This document shows positions 8,097 to 17,936 of a DNA stretch of 39,620 nucleotides, in pieces. Made by a program: the position numbers and the translations under genes. Numbering within the stretch: the first letter of the stretch is position 1; each line of letters starts with the position of its first letter. This DNA is from Mariniblastus sp. (GTDB lineage: Bacteria > Planctomycetota > Planctomycetia > Pirellulales > Pirellulaceae), in assembly GCA_011523945.1 (NCBI GenBank), contig WTFU01000107.1, positions 1 to 39,620 of the forward strand, written 5' to 3'. The notes beneath the pieces were generated by a model. The model searched no databases and had not been told where the DNA came from. It saw only the letters and a program-made list of their open reading frames with translations.

Positions 8097-11000
8097 ATGA
8101 ATCGATGCTCGCTTATCGCCTTTCTTTCCACTGCGATTTTACTTTCTGCGTCATTCGCTCATGCGAATAGCGACTGGTTTCGACACGCGGCAATTTCTCC
8201 CGATGGAACCACGATCGTCTTTAGCTATCAAGGCGACATTTATTCTGTTCCCGCCGAAGGTGGAGATGCGAGGCCTCTAACGATCCACGATGCTTGGGAA
8301 GGGCATCCGGTCTGGTCTCATGATGGAAAGAAAATAGCGTTTGCCAGTGATCGACATGGCAATTTGGATATTTTCGTGATGCCTGCTGAGGGAGGGAAAG
8401 CAAACCGTTTGACTTTTCACAGCGCTCACGATGTACCTACCGATTTCACACCAACGAACGACAGCATTTTATTCTCATCCGGGCGAACGGATAGTGCTGA
8501 AGCAAGCCTGTTCCCAACCAGTCGATTAGCGGAACTCTATCAGATACCTACCGAAGGCGGCACGCCTCGCATGGTTTCAACCATCGCCGGTTCCGAGGCA
8601 CGATACAGCAACGATGGAAACCAAATTCTCTATCGCGACGAAAAAGCCTACGAGATACCATTCCGAAAACATGATATCTCCGCATTTGCTCGCGACATCT
8701 GGAAGCACGATCTGAAGTCAGGGAAACATTCGCAATTGACCCAATTCAATGGTGGCGACCACAACCCCGTCTGGGCCAGCGATGGAAGTATCTATTACCT
8801 CTCCGAAGAAGGTAACAATAATTTCAATGTATGGAAAATGGACGCTAACGGTAAAACAAAACAGCAAATTTCACAATTTGAAACACATCCCGTTCGCCAC
8901 CTCACCGCGTCAAAAGATAACACGCTTGCCTATACACAGCATGGCCAACTCTACACCCAAGTTCCAGGGCAAGCGCCTCAGGAACTGGAGATTCGTTTTC
9001 GAACGGACGCCCACGACAACGACTACATCACAACTCCCGTGAGTAGCGCGATCAGCGGGTTTGCCGTTTCGCCAAACGGGAAAGAAATTGCCTTCGTTGC
9101 CCGCGGAGAAGTCTTCGTTACCAGTCGAGATTTCACCACCACCCGACGGATTACCAACACAGCAGAACAGGAACGGAGTGTTTCTTTCCACCCCGATGGA
9201 AGAACACTGTTATACGCCGGCGAAAGAGGGGGAAAATGGAAACTGTATGAGTCGACGATAGCCGACAAGAATGAAAAATACTTCTTTGCTGCTACTCAGG
9301 TGGAGGAAAAAGAAATTCATTCGGCTGACCGCGAGAGTTTTCAACCAGCTTATTCTCCCGACGGAAAGCAAATTGCTTACCTTTCCGGGCGGGATGAAAT
9401 TCAGGTACTGAATCGCGATAGCGGTGCAACCCATGTCGCGTTGGGGCGTGAGCACAATTATTCGTATTCCGACGGTGACATTGCCTTTGCCTGGTCTCCT
9501 GACAGCAAGTGGTTGATTTCTGATTACGCCCCCCGTGACCGTCTATTTATCACAAATATTGGTATCGTACCCGCTGATGGTTCAGCACAACCGGTCGATA
9601 TTAGCCACTCTGGCTATTTGGACACCGTACCAGGTTGGGGACGGGCAGGGGACGTAGTTTACTGGGCAAGCAGTCGCTATGGACAACGTGATCACGGAAG
9701 CTGGGGTCGTGAACTAGACATCATGGCGACGTTTCTAACGCAGGACGCCTATGACAAATTCACCCTCAGTAAAGAAGAGTATGAATTAGCAAAAGAGCTG
9801 CGTGAAGCAAACGAAAAAAATGAAACCAGCTCTGAGGAGAAAAAAACCGAATCCGTTAAAAAGATCGAAATTGACTGGAACGATCTCGATGACCGTACTG
9901 TCCGGTTAACACGGAACTCAGCGGATATCACTTCCGCGGTGCTGAATGAAAACAGTACCAAGTTGTACTACATGCTACGTCACGCAGGAGGTAATGAGCT
10001 ATGGGAGCGCGACCTGCGTGAAGGTCAGGAAAAATTGCTCAAGAAAATGGGAGGTGGCAACGCGTCCTTCATTCTTTCAAAGGACGGGAAGACACTCTTT
10101 TTTAAGTCGGGCAGCAGCTTGAGTTATGCTGACGTTAGCAGCCCGGAAAAGAGCAAGCCTGTTTCGCTCGAAGCGGTCATGGAGCTTAAACCGGCTGCCG
10201 AGAGAGAATACATGTTTGAACATTCGTGGCGCCAAATCAATGATAAATTTTACAATCCAACCTTTCACGGGATCGATTGGCAAGCAATGAAAAAGGCTTA
10301 TCAAGCGAAACTGCCCTCAATCAGTAATAACCGGGACTTTGCCAATCTTCTGGCGGAAATGACTGGGGAGCTGAACGCATCGCACATTGGCGTGACTTAC
10401 CGGCCGTCCCCCTCCAAAACTGGTGATCGCACAGCGGCGCTGGGCGTACTTTTTGATCTCACTGATACGAGCGGGCCTTTAGAAATTGTCGAGATTCTTG
10501 ATAAAAGCCCTCTCAAACAGGCAAAAAGCGCGATCAAGCCGGGGATGAAATTAACCGCCATCGATGGCGTTGCACTCGATGGGAAAACCAATCTGGCTCA
10601 GCTATTGAACCACAAGGCGGGAAAACGTGTTCGACTCAGTATCCAGCGTGCTGACGGTACGAAATTTGACGAAGTCACAAAACCAATTTCGACCGGAGCC
10701 GAAGGGCAGTTGCTCTATGAAAGATGGGTAAAAAACCGACGCAATTTAGTCGACAAACTCTCCAACGGTCGTCTGGGATACGTTCATATTCGCGGCATGA
10801 ACGACGCAAGCTATCGCGTCGCCTATTCTGAAATCCTCGGACAGCACTTCGACAAAGAAGCGATCATTGTTGACACTCGATGGAACGGCGGGGGCTGGCT
10901 TCACAATGATTTAGCGAAACTGCTCAGTGGTAAAGAATACGTCACCATGCATGTCCGTGGTCGCGAATATCGGGGCGATTCTCTTGACCAATGGAATAAA

Positions 11001-11360
11001 CCTTCGATCGTGGTCATGGGGGAGGGCAACTACAGCGATGCCAACGGTTTCCCGTTTGCCTACCGCGCTCTAAAGATCGGTGAACTTGTCGGCATGCCCG
11101 TCCCCGGTACGATGACCGCAGTCTGGTGGGAAACGTCTTTGTCAGGCGATATGCGTGTTGGTGTTCCTCAGGTCGGAATGAAAAACAAACAGGGGGAATA
11201 TCTTGAAAACAAACAGATGGAACCCGATCACAAGGTCATGAACGATCCTGAATCAGCATCAAAAGGGGAAGATAAACAAATTGCTCGAGCGGTTGAGGTG
11301 ATGCTCAAGCAGCTAGGCAGCCCCAAAAAGAAACCGAATTCGGCGAAGAAAAAACCCTAG
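8097..11360 (+). CDS. Tricorn-type S41 family peptidase (secreted)
   Basis: This very long protein combines an N-terminal beta-propeller of TolB/WD-like repeats (FRHAAISPDGTTIVFSYQGD; repeated SPDGKxIAY motifs) with a C-terminal tail-specific protease, the plan of tricorn protease. Numbering from the longer frame at 7983, the protease half has the expected catalytic His801 in NASHIGVTY, a PDZ-like segment (about 815-900), the NGGG motif in DTRWNGGGW, and a probable nucleophile Ser1018 in NYSDANGFP. A Lys/Glu-rich linker sits near residues 595-628, and the C-terminus is Lys-rich (KKKP repeats). I prefer the start at 8097, giving a clean signal peptide (MNRCSLIAFLSTAILL); ATG 8085 or 7983 are alternatives. 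It is likely periplasmic and degrades peptides. Confidence 0.93.
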   Translation: MNRCSLIAFLSTAILLSASFAHANSDWFRHAAISPDGTTIVFSYQGDIYSVPAEGGDARPLTIHDAWEGHPVWSHDGKKIAFASDRHGNLDIFVMPAEGGKANRLTFHSAHDVPTDFTPTNDSILFSSGRTDSAEASLFPTSRLAELYQIPTEGGTPRMVSTIAGSEARYSNDGNQILYRDEKAYEIPFRKHDISAFARDIWKHDLKSGKHSQLTQFNGGDHNPVWASDGSIYYLSEEGNNNFNVWKMDANGKTKQQISQFETHPVRHLTASKDNTLAYTQHGQLYTQVPGQAPQELEIRFRTDAHDNDYITTPVSSAISGFAVSPNGKEIAFVARGEVFVTSRDFTTTRRITNTAEQERSVSFHPDGRTLLYAGERGGKWKLYESTIADKNEKYFFAATQVEEKEIHSADRESFQPAYSPDGKQIAYLSGRDEIQVLNRDSGATHVALGREHNYSYSDGDIAFAWSPDSKWLISDYAPRDRLFITNIGIVPADGSAQPVDISHSGYLDTVPGWGRAGDVVYWASSRYGQRDHGSWGRELDIMATFLTQDAYDKFTLSKEEYELAKELREANEKNETSSEEKKTESVKKIEIDWNDLDDRTVRLTRNSADITSAVLNENSTKLYYMLRHAGGNELWERDLREGQEKLLKKMGGGNASFILSKDGKTLFFKSGSSLSYADVSSPEKSKPVSLEAVMELKPAAEREYMFEHSWRQINDKFYNPTFHGIDWQAMKKAYQAKLPSISNNRDFANLLAEMTGELNASHIGVTYRPSPSKTGDRTAALGVLFDLTDTSGPLEIVEILDKSPLKQAKSAIKPGMKLTAIDGVALDGKTNLAQLLNHKAGKRVRLSIQRADGTKFDEVTKPISTGAEGQLLYERWVKNRRNLVDKLSNGRLGYVHIRGMNDASYRVAYSEILGQHFDKEAIIVDTRWNGGGWLHNDLAKLLSGKEYVTMHVRGREYRGDSLDQWNKPSIVVMGEGNYSDANGFPFAYRALKIGELVGMPVPGTMTAVWWETSLSGDMRVGVPQVGMKNKQGEYLENKQMEPDHKVMNDPESASKGEDKQIARAVEVMLKQLGSPKKKPNSAKKKP

Positions 11361-11393
11361 GCAATAAATATCCGTGACTGAGTATTCATTTAA

Positions 11394-12566
11394 ATGTCCA
11401 AGAGTGTGCTGAGCCTGTTGCTTCTAGTCTGCATTTCCAATGCGTCAGTAGCAACGCACGCCCAAGAAAGCAAGCGACTTGGGATTACCACGATGCAACC
11501 CTCCAGTGGTAACTATGTTGCCTATCAAGACGTTTACTTAATTCCCTACTCCTTCTTGATTCCAGGTACTGAGACTTCCATTGACATGGTTCCCGTGCCC
11601 GCGGGAAAATTCAATCTGTCACTCCCAACCAATCATGGTAATGAAGAGTCGGTTCAGGTTGATGTCGCGCCATTTTGGATTGCCAAAACCGAAATCACGT
11701 GGCAACAATACGAACCCTTTGTGAATCTGGGATCCGTCTTCCGCCAATTTGAAAAATTGAAAATTCGGCAGATCAATCCCGACAATGAAATTGATGCGAT
11801 TACCGCTCCGAGTTTGATTTACGATGAGAATTACCGCAGGCATTACTACGGGGGAACACCAAGTCATCCCGTCGGAACGGTGTCCCAATTTGGAGCTAAA
11901 GCTTATACAAAGTACTTAACCAAATTGACTTCCACTCCCTATCGTCTGCCGAGTGCAATTGAATGGCAGTATGCTGCCACTGCAAATCAAAAAGCCACGG
12001 CGACATCGAACGAGACTCTCAATAAAATTGCATGGACTCGAAAAAACGCCAAGACGCGTGAAAAAGTAGCGACCAAACTTCCCAATCCTTGGGGAATTTA
12101 TGACATGCAGGGAAACGTCGCCGAATGGGTACTGGACGGTCAGACTCCCATCCCAGCTCCTCTGAGCAACGCAAATGCACTCGAATCACTGACGGCCGTT
12201 AGTTGGCCAACGGAACAAAGAAAGCGTATAGCCGCAGGGGGTTCTTTCCTTGATTTACCGCAAGACTGCCAGGTTCATTCTCGAAAGATATCGGAAGCGA
12301 GCCTTTACGAAGAAGAGCCGATGCTACCCCACAGCCCTCACTGGACGACTTCAGAAGCAGGGCAGGGCATCGGATTTAGGATCATACGGCCATTCAATCA
12401 AAACATTCCACGAGATTTGGCAAACCGATACTGGGAGCCAGATCATCCGGAAATCACCAAGGCTCTTAAGATCAAACAACAGTCGGGTTATGCAACTCGA
12501 GGACTGGTGAACCCCGAATTACCGTTCGCAGCAAAAAACTTGATTCCCCCGAAACAGCGCCATTAG
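11394..12566 (+). CDS. FGE/SUMF1-fold protein, probably lacking formylglycine activity
   Basis: This 390-residue secreted protein has a signal peptide (SLLLLVCISNASVA) and a formylglycine-generating-enzyme fold: PAGKFNLS, FWIAKTEITWQQYEPFV, PYRLPSAIEWQYAA, WGIYDMQGNVAEWVLDG (GNVAEW from residue 240) and GGSFLDL (residues 283-288), ending GIGFRIIRP. In true FGEs the last block carries two active-site cysteines; here the first position is Asp287 and only Cys292 remains. It is therefore unlikely to mature the sulfatase at the left end of the window, and more likely a carbohydrate-binding or structural relative, which are abundant in planctomycetes. It follows the tricorn-like gene after 33 bp on the same strand and could be cotranscribed. 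Confidence 0.88.
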   Translation: MSKSVLSLLLLVCISNASVATHAQESKRLGITTMQPSSGNYVAYQDVYLIPYSFLIPGTETSIDMVPVPAGKFNLSLPTNHGNEESVQVDVAPFWIAKTEITWQQYEPFVNLGSVFRQFEKLKIRQINPDNEIDAITAPSLIYDENYRRHYYGGTPSHPVGTVSQFGAKAYTKYLTKLTSTPYRLPSAIEWQYAATANQKATATSNETLNKIAWTRKNAKTREKVATKLPNPWGIYDMQGNVAEWVLDGQTPIPAPLSNANALESLTAVSWPTEQRKRIAAGGSFLDLPQDCQVHSRKISEASLYEEEPMLPHSPHWTTSEAGQGIGFRIIRPFNQNIPRDLANRYWEPDHPEITKALKIKQQSGYATRGLVNPELPFAAKNLIPPKQRH

Positions 12567-12582
12567 ACCGACGGCGACTGCC

Positions 12583-13338
12583 TTATTTATCTTTTACCTG
12601 AGCATTCATCCACTGGTAAAGCTCGGGGGTTGCATAGGCGGCAGACCAACAATTGTGGCCAACATTTTCCATCGTGGTAAATCGAATCTTGGTGCCCCCG
12701 GCTTTTTTTATTGCGTCAACCATTTTTACAGATTTTTCAAATGGTACAGGTTTATCCTGATCTCCATGAAAAACCCAAATCGGCACGTCTACTAAGTTAG
12801 TGGCCTTCGCAGGATCGCCACCACCACAAATAGGAGCAACCGCTGCAAATCGATCGGGCGAATTCGTAGCCATGGTCCAAGTTCCATATCCCCCCATACT
12901 CAAACCCGTCAAAAAGATACTCGACTCGTTGATTCGGTACCGACTCACAATGGAATCCAACAACTCAGTCAATCGCTTTTGCTGAGTATCGGAAGACCAT
13001 CGGTCTGATCTTGGACACTGCGGCGATACGATGATATAAGGCAAATCATCCCCCCGCGCCGCGAATTTAGGCGGTCCCCATTTGGCAACTAAGCTCAGCG
13101 GACCGTTACTCTCGCCACGACCATGCAAAAAATAAAGAAGGGCAAACTCCTGGTCACTGTCGGCAGCGTAATTCTTAGGAAGGTAGATTAAATATGGCAC
13201 TTTAGCACCATCGCTTAATTCAAACACAGCCTCTACTTGCTGACCTGGCTGATCTTCTGAACTCTGGGCACAAACAGTGCTTCCCGCAATTACAAAGGTC
13301 ATCAATACGGTAAAACTAATACGTCTACTTAATTTCAT
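12583..13338 (-). CDS. Secreted alpha/beta hydrolase (prolyl-oligopeptidase/feruloyl-esterase-like)
   Basis: The 251-residue product has a signal peptide (FTVLMTFVIAGSTVCAQ) and an alpha/beta-hydrolase domain. Oxyanion region LLYFLHGRGE, nucleophile elbow GLSMGG (Ser147), Asp195 in HGDQDKPVP and His228 in GHNCW form the expected triad. This arrangement is typical of the small secreted esterases of the PHB-depolymerase/feruloyl-esterase type. It converges on the FGE-like gene with 16 bp between stops and lies 76 bp downstream of the rhodanese gene on the same strand. The natural ester substrate is not evident. Confidence 0.9.
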   Translation of the reverse strand: MKLSRRISFTVLMTFVIAGSTVCAQSSEDQPGQQVEAVFELSDGAKVPYLIYLPKNYAADSDQEFALLYFLHGRGESNGPLSLVAKWGPPKFAARGDDLPYIIVSPQCPRSDRWSSDTQQKRLTELLDSIVSRYRINESSIFLTGLSMGGYGTWTMATNSPDRFAAVAPICGGGDPAKATNLVDVPIWVFHGDQDKPVPFEKSVKMVDAIKKAGGTKIRFTTMENVGHNCWSAAYATPELYQWMNAQVKDK

Positions 13339-13414
13339 GATTCATCCGGTGGGTAGGTGACTTCGATCAAATTTTTTTCTGGCCGCGAAAAACCCATTCT
13401 AGCGGCAGCATCTC

Positions 13415-13768
13415 TTAGTAACGAGGAATTTCCGGATCGATCGCAAGACTCCAGGCATCAATTCCCCCTGACATGTTTTGCACTCGTTGAAAACCCTGAC
13501 CAATTAGCCATTGTCCAACGTTGTGACTTCGTCCGCCGTGATGACAATGCACTACAATTCGCTTATCGCGATAAGGCTCTAATTCATCCAAACGCCGGGG
13601 GGTTTCATTCATTGGGATCAACAACGATCCATCAATTCGACAATGTTCAAACTCTTGCGGCTCCCGGCAATCGAGCAGCAAAAAATCCGCCTTACTATTC
13701 AATAATTCTTGAACACTTTGGACGTCAATTTCGAAAGGCAAGTCGTTGTGTTCCGTGGGAGATTCCAT
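13415..13768 (-). CDS. Single-domain rhodanese-like sulfurtransferase
   Basis: This 117-residue cytoplasmic protein is one rhodanese domain: FLLLDCREPQEFEHCRIDGS at the substrate-side strand and the active loop VVHCHHGGRS with Cys75 as the persulfide-carrying nucleophile, then QWLIGQGFQRVQNMSGGIDAW, the typical C-terminal helix and strand. It has no signal peptide. It would move sulfane sulfur to an acceptor or cyanide; no thiolation or molybdopterin partner lies beside it. It is divergent from the large cytochrome-type gene at 13855. Start is the ATG at 13768. Confidence 0.92.
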   Translation of the reverse strand: MESPTEHNDLPFEIDVQSVQELLNSKADFLLLDCREPQEFEHCRIDGSLLIPMNETPRRLDELEPYRDKRIVVHCHHGGRSHNVGQWLIGQGFQRVQNMSGGIDAWSLAIDPEIPRY

Positions 13769-13854
13769 AAATACTTATGTATTTCAAACAAATTATGATA
13801 ACTTAAAACACGAGGCATCCATTATTCTAAATCAATCGCTACTGACAAGACGCA

Positions 13855-16326
13855 ATGACTCCTAAACAACGATTCAACCGCTTGCCAAATTCTCGAAACG
13901 TGTTTAACCGTAATCGAATATTAGCCTCTTGGTTCGCTCTTGTATCTTGTCTAACGCTCTTTGTTAGCGGTCCCGCAAATTCCCAGGAGAAGATAGATTT
14001 CTCACATGATATTCTTCCACTCCTGAAAGAAAAATGTGCAGCATGCCATTCCAATGGAGTCTACAAAGGAGGATTGTCAATTGAAACACGAGAGCAACTC
14101 ATCGACTCGGGGAACATTTCGCTTGGAAGCCATCTGAAAAGCGAAGTATTTTCCAGAATAACTTCTGAGAATCCTGAAGAATTAATGCCTCCCGAGGGTT
14201 TGCCGCTGAGCCCTTCAGAAATTCAAAAAGTAGCTACATGGATTGATACCGGGCTACCTTGGCCTTCTGAGATCACGCTAAAAAAACAACAGTTCAAAAG
14301 ACCGCTCTCCCTCCGCCCGACAGATCTCCCCAACAAAATCGCCACAAACGACAACCCAATCGACTATTTCATCAATCAATATTTTCAAGCCGAAGACATC
14401 CAGCCACCCGCACTTCTTTCCGATCAAGCGTTCCTTCGCCGAGCAAAACTTGACCTTCTGGGGTTGCTCCCAACTCCCTTAGAAGTCAATTCTTACCAAA
14501 AAGACCAAAGTGAAAACAAACAAACAAGATTGATCGAATCGCTCCTTTCGAAAGATCGAGATTACGCTGACCACTGGATGTCGTTCTGGAATGACTTGCT
14601 TCGAAATGACTATGTGGGCACCGGATACATCGACGGAGGCAGAAAACAAATCACTCAGTGGCTGCATCAATCACTTCTCACGAATAAACCCTACGATCAA
14701 TTTGTCCGCGAACTAATTAATCCAACCGCGGATTCGGCTGGATTCATCAAAGGAATAAAATGGAGAGGCAGGGTGAATGCAAGTCAAATCGAACCCCTGC
14801 AATTCTCTCAAAATATCTCGCAAGTTTTTCTTGGCATCAATATGAAGTGCGCATCATGTCATGATAGTTTCATTGATGACTGGCGACTTGAAGATGCATA
14901 TGGCCTGGCTGCCATCACTGCTCAACAACCACTCAAAATCCATCGATGCGATATTCCAATTGGCCAAATCGCAACAAGTAAATTCGTTTTTCCGGAACTC
15001 GGCAACATCGACCATTCGCTTCCACGTGAACAACGACTCGAACAATTATCTCGCTTGATGACAGCGCGCGAGAATGGGCGCTTTGCGAGAACGATCATCA
15101 ATCGCTTGTGGCACCGCATGACGGGACGGGGACTAGTCCATCCAGTCGATGTCATGGCAAACGAATCATGGTCGGAGCCACTACTCGATTTTCTGGCAGC
15201 CGACCTCGTTGAAAACGACTACAACTTGAAGCACACACTCCAGCTAATTGCGACTTCCAAAATCTACCGATCGCAGGCGACATCAACAAAATCGACCGAC
15301 GCTAATCGATACTTATTTCGTGGAGTCTCCACGAAAAGAATGACGGCAGAACAATTCGTCGACTCTGTGTGGAGGTTATCTGATTCCGCCCCCGATAAGA
15401 TCGATGCAAAAATCACCCCCGCGGTTGAGAAAAAAGCCGTTGCTAAATGGATTTGGAGCAACACCCCGGCCTTGTCATCACCCGCCAAAGAGACTGTCTA
15501 CTTTCGAAAATGCTTCTCTCTCGAATCATTAACTTCAGACGCTTATTGTATCGCGACATGTGATAATGAATTCACGCTTTGGGTAAATGGGACACGTGTT
15601 TCTGCCGGAAAAGACTGGACGCAACCAGTGACGTCTAATCTCAGTGATCACCTAAAAATTGGCCAAAACACAATTATCATAAAAGCGGTTAACCAGGGTA
15701 ACGCTCCCAACCCAGCCGGATTGCTCGCGGAAATCTTGTTTCGAAGCGCCCCTGAAGAAAACTGGCAGACCATTCGTTCTAACTCAGATTGGGAATTCAC
15801 CAGCCAGCCGATTACAGCCAACGGTTCCGATCAATCGGGAGACCCAGTGAATTGGGCGGCCGCACATTTAGTCCCTCGAGGCTGGAATACCTATGCTGCT
15901 GTGCGTGCCAGGATTGGATCCGCCAAAGGTCGTCTCGAACAATCGCCGGAGCCAACGACTCCAGTTCGGGCGTCTTTAGTCGTCTCGAATCTCCTGATGC
16001 GTTCATTAGGACGTCCTAATCGAGAACAAGTGGTAACAACTCGCCCAGATTCACTTTCAACTCTACAAGCACTGGATCTTAGCAATGGCAACATTCTGGC
16101 CAATTGGCTAAACAACGGCGCCAGGAAATGGATCGAACTTCAAAAGAAGAATTCCTGGTCGGACCAACAATTAATTCATGCGATCTATAACCAATCGCTT
16201 TCCCGACTCCCCAGCACGAAAGAACTTGAACTACTGAACTTCACTAACCAAGAGAATAAAACCGAGGCAATTGAGGACATCCTCTGGTTAATTGTGATGC
16301 TACCCGAATTTCAGTTAATCAACTAA
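13855..16326 (+). CDS. Planctomycete cytochrome-c/DUF1549/DUF1553 protein with inserted jelly-roll-like domain
   Basis: This 823-residue exported protein belongs to the large planctomycete family PSCyt1-DUF1549-DUF1553 (PSD1). After a signal-like segment (WFALVSCLTLFVSG) comes a haem-binding CAACH (Cys61-His65) in the N-terminal cytochrome domain. DUF1549 follows (FLRRAKLDLLGLLPTPLEV, PYDQFVRELI) and contains a second CASCH (Cys332-His336). DUF1553 covers the remainder (RLWHRMTGRGLVHPVD, RMTAEQFVDSVW, SNLLMRSLGRPNREQV). Between about residues 522 and 650 a distinct module is inserted (KWIWSNTP, FTLWVNGTRVSAG, NTIIIKAVNQG) resembling galactose-binding jelly-roll domains of glycosidases. The next gene, a DUF1501 protein, is its usual partner. 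The biochemical role of the family is unsettled; a redox or polysaccharide-related function is often supposed. Confidence 0.92.
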   Translation: MTPKQRFNRLPNSRNVFNRNRILASWFALVSCLTLFVSGPANSQEKIDFSHDILPLLKEKCAACHSNGVYKGGLSIETREQLIDSGNISLGSHLKSEVFSRITSENPEELMPPEGLPLSPSEIQKVATWIDTGLPWPSEITLKKQQFKRPLSLRPTDLPNKIATNDNPIDYFINQYFQAEDIQPPALLSDQAFLRRAKLDLLGLLPTPLEVNSYQKDQSENKQTRLIESLLSKDRDYADHWMSFWNDLLRNDYVGTGYIDGGRKQITQWLHQSLLTNKPYDQFVRELINPTADSAGFIKGIKWRGRVNASQIEPLQFSQNISQVFLGINMKCASCHDSFIDDWRLEDAYGLAAITAQQPLKIHRCDIPIGQIATSKFVFPELGNIDHSLPREQRLEQLSRLMTARENGRFARTIINRLWHRMTGRGLVHPVDVMANESWSEPLLDFLAADLVENDYNLKHTLQLIATSKIYRSQATSTKSTDANRYLFRGVSTKRMTAEQFVDSVWRLSDSAPDKIDAKITPAVEKKAVAKWIWSNTPALSSPAKETVYFRKCFSLESLTSDAYCIATCDNEFTLWVNGTRVSAGKDWTQPVTSNLSDHLKIGQNTIIIKAVNQGNAPNPAGLLAEILFRSAPEENWQTIRSNSDWEFTSQPITANGSDQSGDPVNWAAAHLVPRGWNTYAAVRARIGSAKGRLEQSPEPTTPVRASLVVSNLLMRSLGRPNREQVVTTRPDSLSTLQALDLSNGNILANWLNNGARKWIELQKKNSWSDQQLIHAIYNQSLSRLPSTKELELLNFTNQENKTEAIEDILWLIVMLPEFQLIN

Positions 16327-16385
16327 ACACCATCAACTAAACACCCAACCAGGCCATTCCGACTCACACAGTGATAGAATTAAAA

Positions 16386-17807
16386 ATGTCCAGCTCAAAC
16401 GAAACACGTAGAGAATTTCTCAAAAAAACAGGTGCCGCAACGATGGCAGCACTCGCATGCGGCGCCCCGCGGCTGGCATCTGCAACAGTCAATTCCCCGG
16501 CAGCAACCGCAGACACTTGCATTTTGCTTTGGATGGGTGGCGGCATGGCAGCCCCTGACACTTTCGACCCAAAACATTATGAGCCCTTTAGAAAAGGCCT
16601 TGCCGCCAAAGATATTATCTCAACCTTTCCAGCAATCGATACAGTTGTTGACGAAATCAAGTTGACTCAGGGATTAGAAAACATCGCTCAGGTTCTTGAC
16701 CGTGGCACCTTGATTCGCTCTCACATCCAAGCCGACCTTGGTAACATCCTGCATTCTCGTCACCAGTATCATTGGCACACAGGGTACATCCCGCCTCAAA
16801 CTGTAGCGGCTCCGCACATTGGCGCATGGATGGCCAAACTTCTCGGGCCTCGTAATCCTGCCATCCCCGCGTTCATTGATATCGGCCAACGTCTCGAAGG
16901 GGTGGGTGAAAAGGAGGAATTAAAAGCATTTCACACAGCTGGGTTTTTAGGAACTGAATTCGGCCCGTTTGTCCTGCCCTATCCTGATCAAGCGATCGAG
17001 TCGGTACGCCCCCCCAAAGGAATGACGCCAACAAGGTTTAAAAAGCGACATCAAAAATATCGGGAACTGGTCAATCAAACACATCCAGATTTGGTTTCGG
17101 ATTATCAAAAGGAATCAATGGTAAGGTCAATGGAGAATGCCTACCGTCTGTTAAGCTCACCCGAAAGAACCGCATTTGACCTCACACTCGAGCCCAAAGA
17201 TTCCTACGACGTCTACAACACTTCGCGATTTGGACAAGGGTGTTTGTTAGCGCGCCGACTCACAGAAGCTGGCGCTAGATTTATCGAAGTCACAACCGAG
17301 TACGTCCCCTTTGTATCTTGGGACACGCATGAGAATGGGCATACAACGGTCGCCAAAATGAAAAAAGATATCGACCGACCTGTCGCTCAGTTAATTCTTG
17401 ATCTTGAGGAACGCGGACTACTCGATCGAACCTTGGTCGTCCTCGCGAGTGAATTTAGCAGGGACATGATGATCGAAGGTGTGCCTGGCAGTACCGCCCG
17501 CGATCAATCGAGAGCCAAAGCAGATATTTTGACCGAAATGAAACAGTATGGCCTCCACCGACACTTTACCGGTGGGAGCAGCGTCTTAATGTTCGGCGGT
17601 GGAATTGGGAAAGGAAAACTCTACGGAAAAACTGCCGACCAACGGCCTTGTTTAGCCATCGAAAATCCCGTCAGCATTAGTGATCTACACGCTACGATTT
17701 TTCGAGCCATGGGAATCGCCCCGGATACGGCTCTCGACGTCGAGCAGCGGCCGTTTTACGTCACGGAAGACGGTAAAGGCCAACCGGTTCAAGATCTATT
17801 TGCCTGA
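16386..17807 (+). CDS. DUF1501 protein with Tat signal
   Basis: This product of about 473 residues starts with a twin-arginine signal (ETRREFLKKTGAATMAALA), so it is exported folded. The rest is a DUF1501 domain, a relative of the alkaline-phosphatase/sulfatase superfamily: ILLWMGGGMAAPDTFDPK at the first strand, SHIQADLGNILHSRHQYHW, FVSWDTHENGHT, and LVVLASEFSRD near the end. It begins 59 bp after the DUF1549/1553 gene, the pairing seen throughout planctomycetes, and the two are probably one transcript. I chose the ATG at 16386, which places the Arg pair near the N-terminus; an in-frame GTG at 16371 adds five residues. Function of the family is not established. Confidence 0.92.
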   Translation: MSSSNETRREFLKKTGAATMAALACGAPRLASATVNSPAATADTCILLWMGGGMAAPDTFDPKHYEPFRKGLAAKDIISTFPAIDTVVDEIKLTQGLENIAQVLDRGTLIRSHIQADLGNILHSRHQYHWHTGYIPPQTVAAPHIGAWMAKLLGPRNPAIPAFIDIGQRLEGVGEKEELKAFHTAGFLGTEFGPFVLPYPDQAIESVRPPKGMTPTRFKKRHQKYRELVNQTHPDLVSDYQKESMVRSMENAYRLLSSPERTAFDLTLEPKDSYDVYNTSRFGQGCLLARRLTEAGARFIEVTTEYVPFVSWDTHENGHTTVAKMKKDIDRPVAQLILDLEERGLLDRTLVVLASEFSRDMMIEGVPGSTARDQSRAKADILTEMKQYGLHRHFTGGSSVLMFGGGIGKGKLYGKTADQRPCLAIENPVSISDLHATIFRAMGIAPDTALDVEQRPFYVTEDGKGQPVQDLFA

Positions 17808-17936
17808 TCCATCGTTCGGGTCTGATGAACATTCACAGCAAAAACGATATATTGATAAGTCTGGTTACCCACTACCAGCCGATCCTTTAATGCAATTGGA
17901 TGCAATACAACTACTCTCTTTGTCACTGCCTTACCA

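Noticed and set aside
13357..13770. 137-codon plus-strand frame
   Set aside because: It is the antisense of the rhodanese gene, whose active-site motif is clear on the minus strand.
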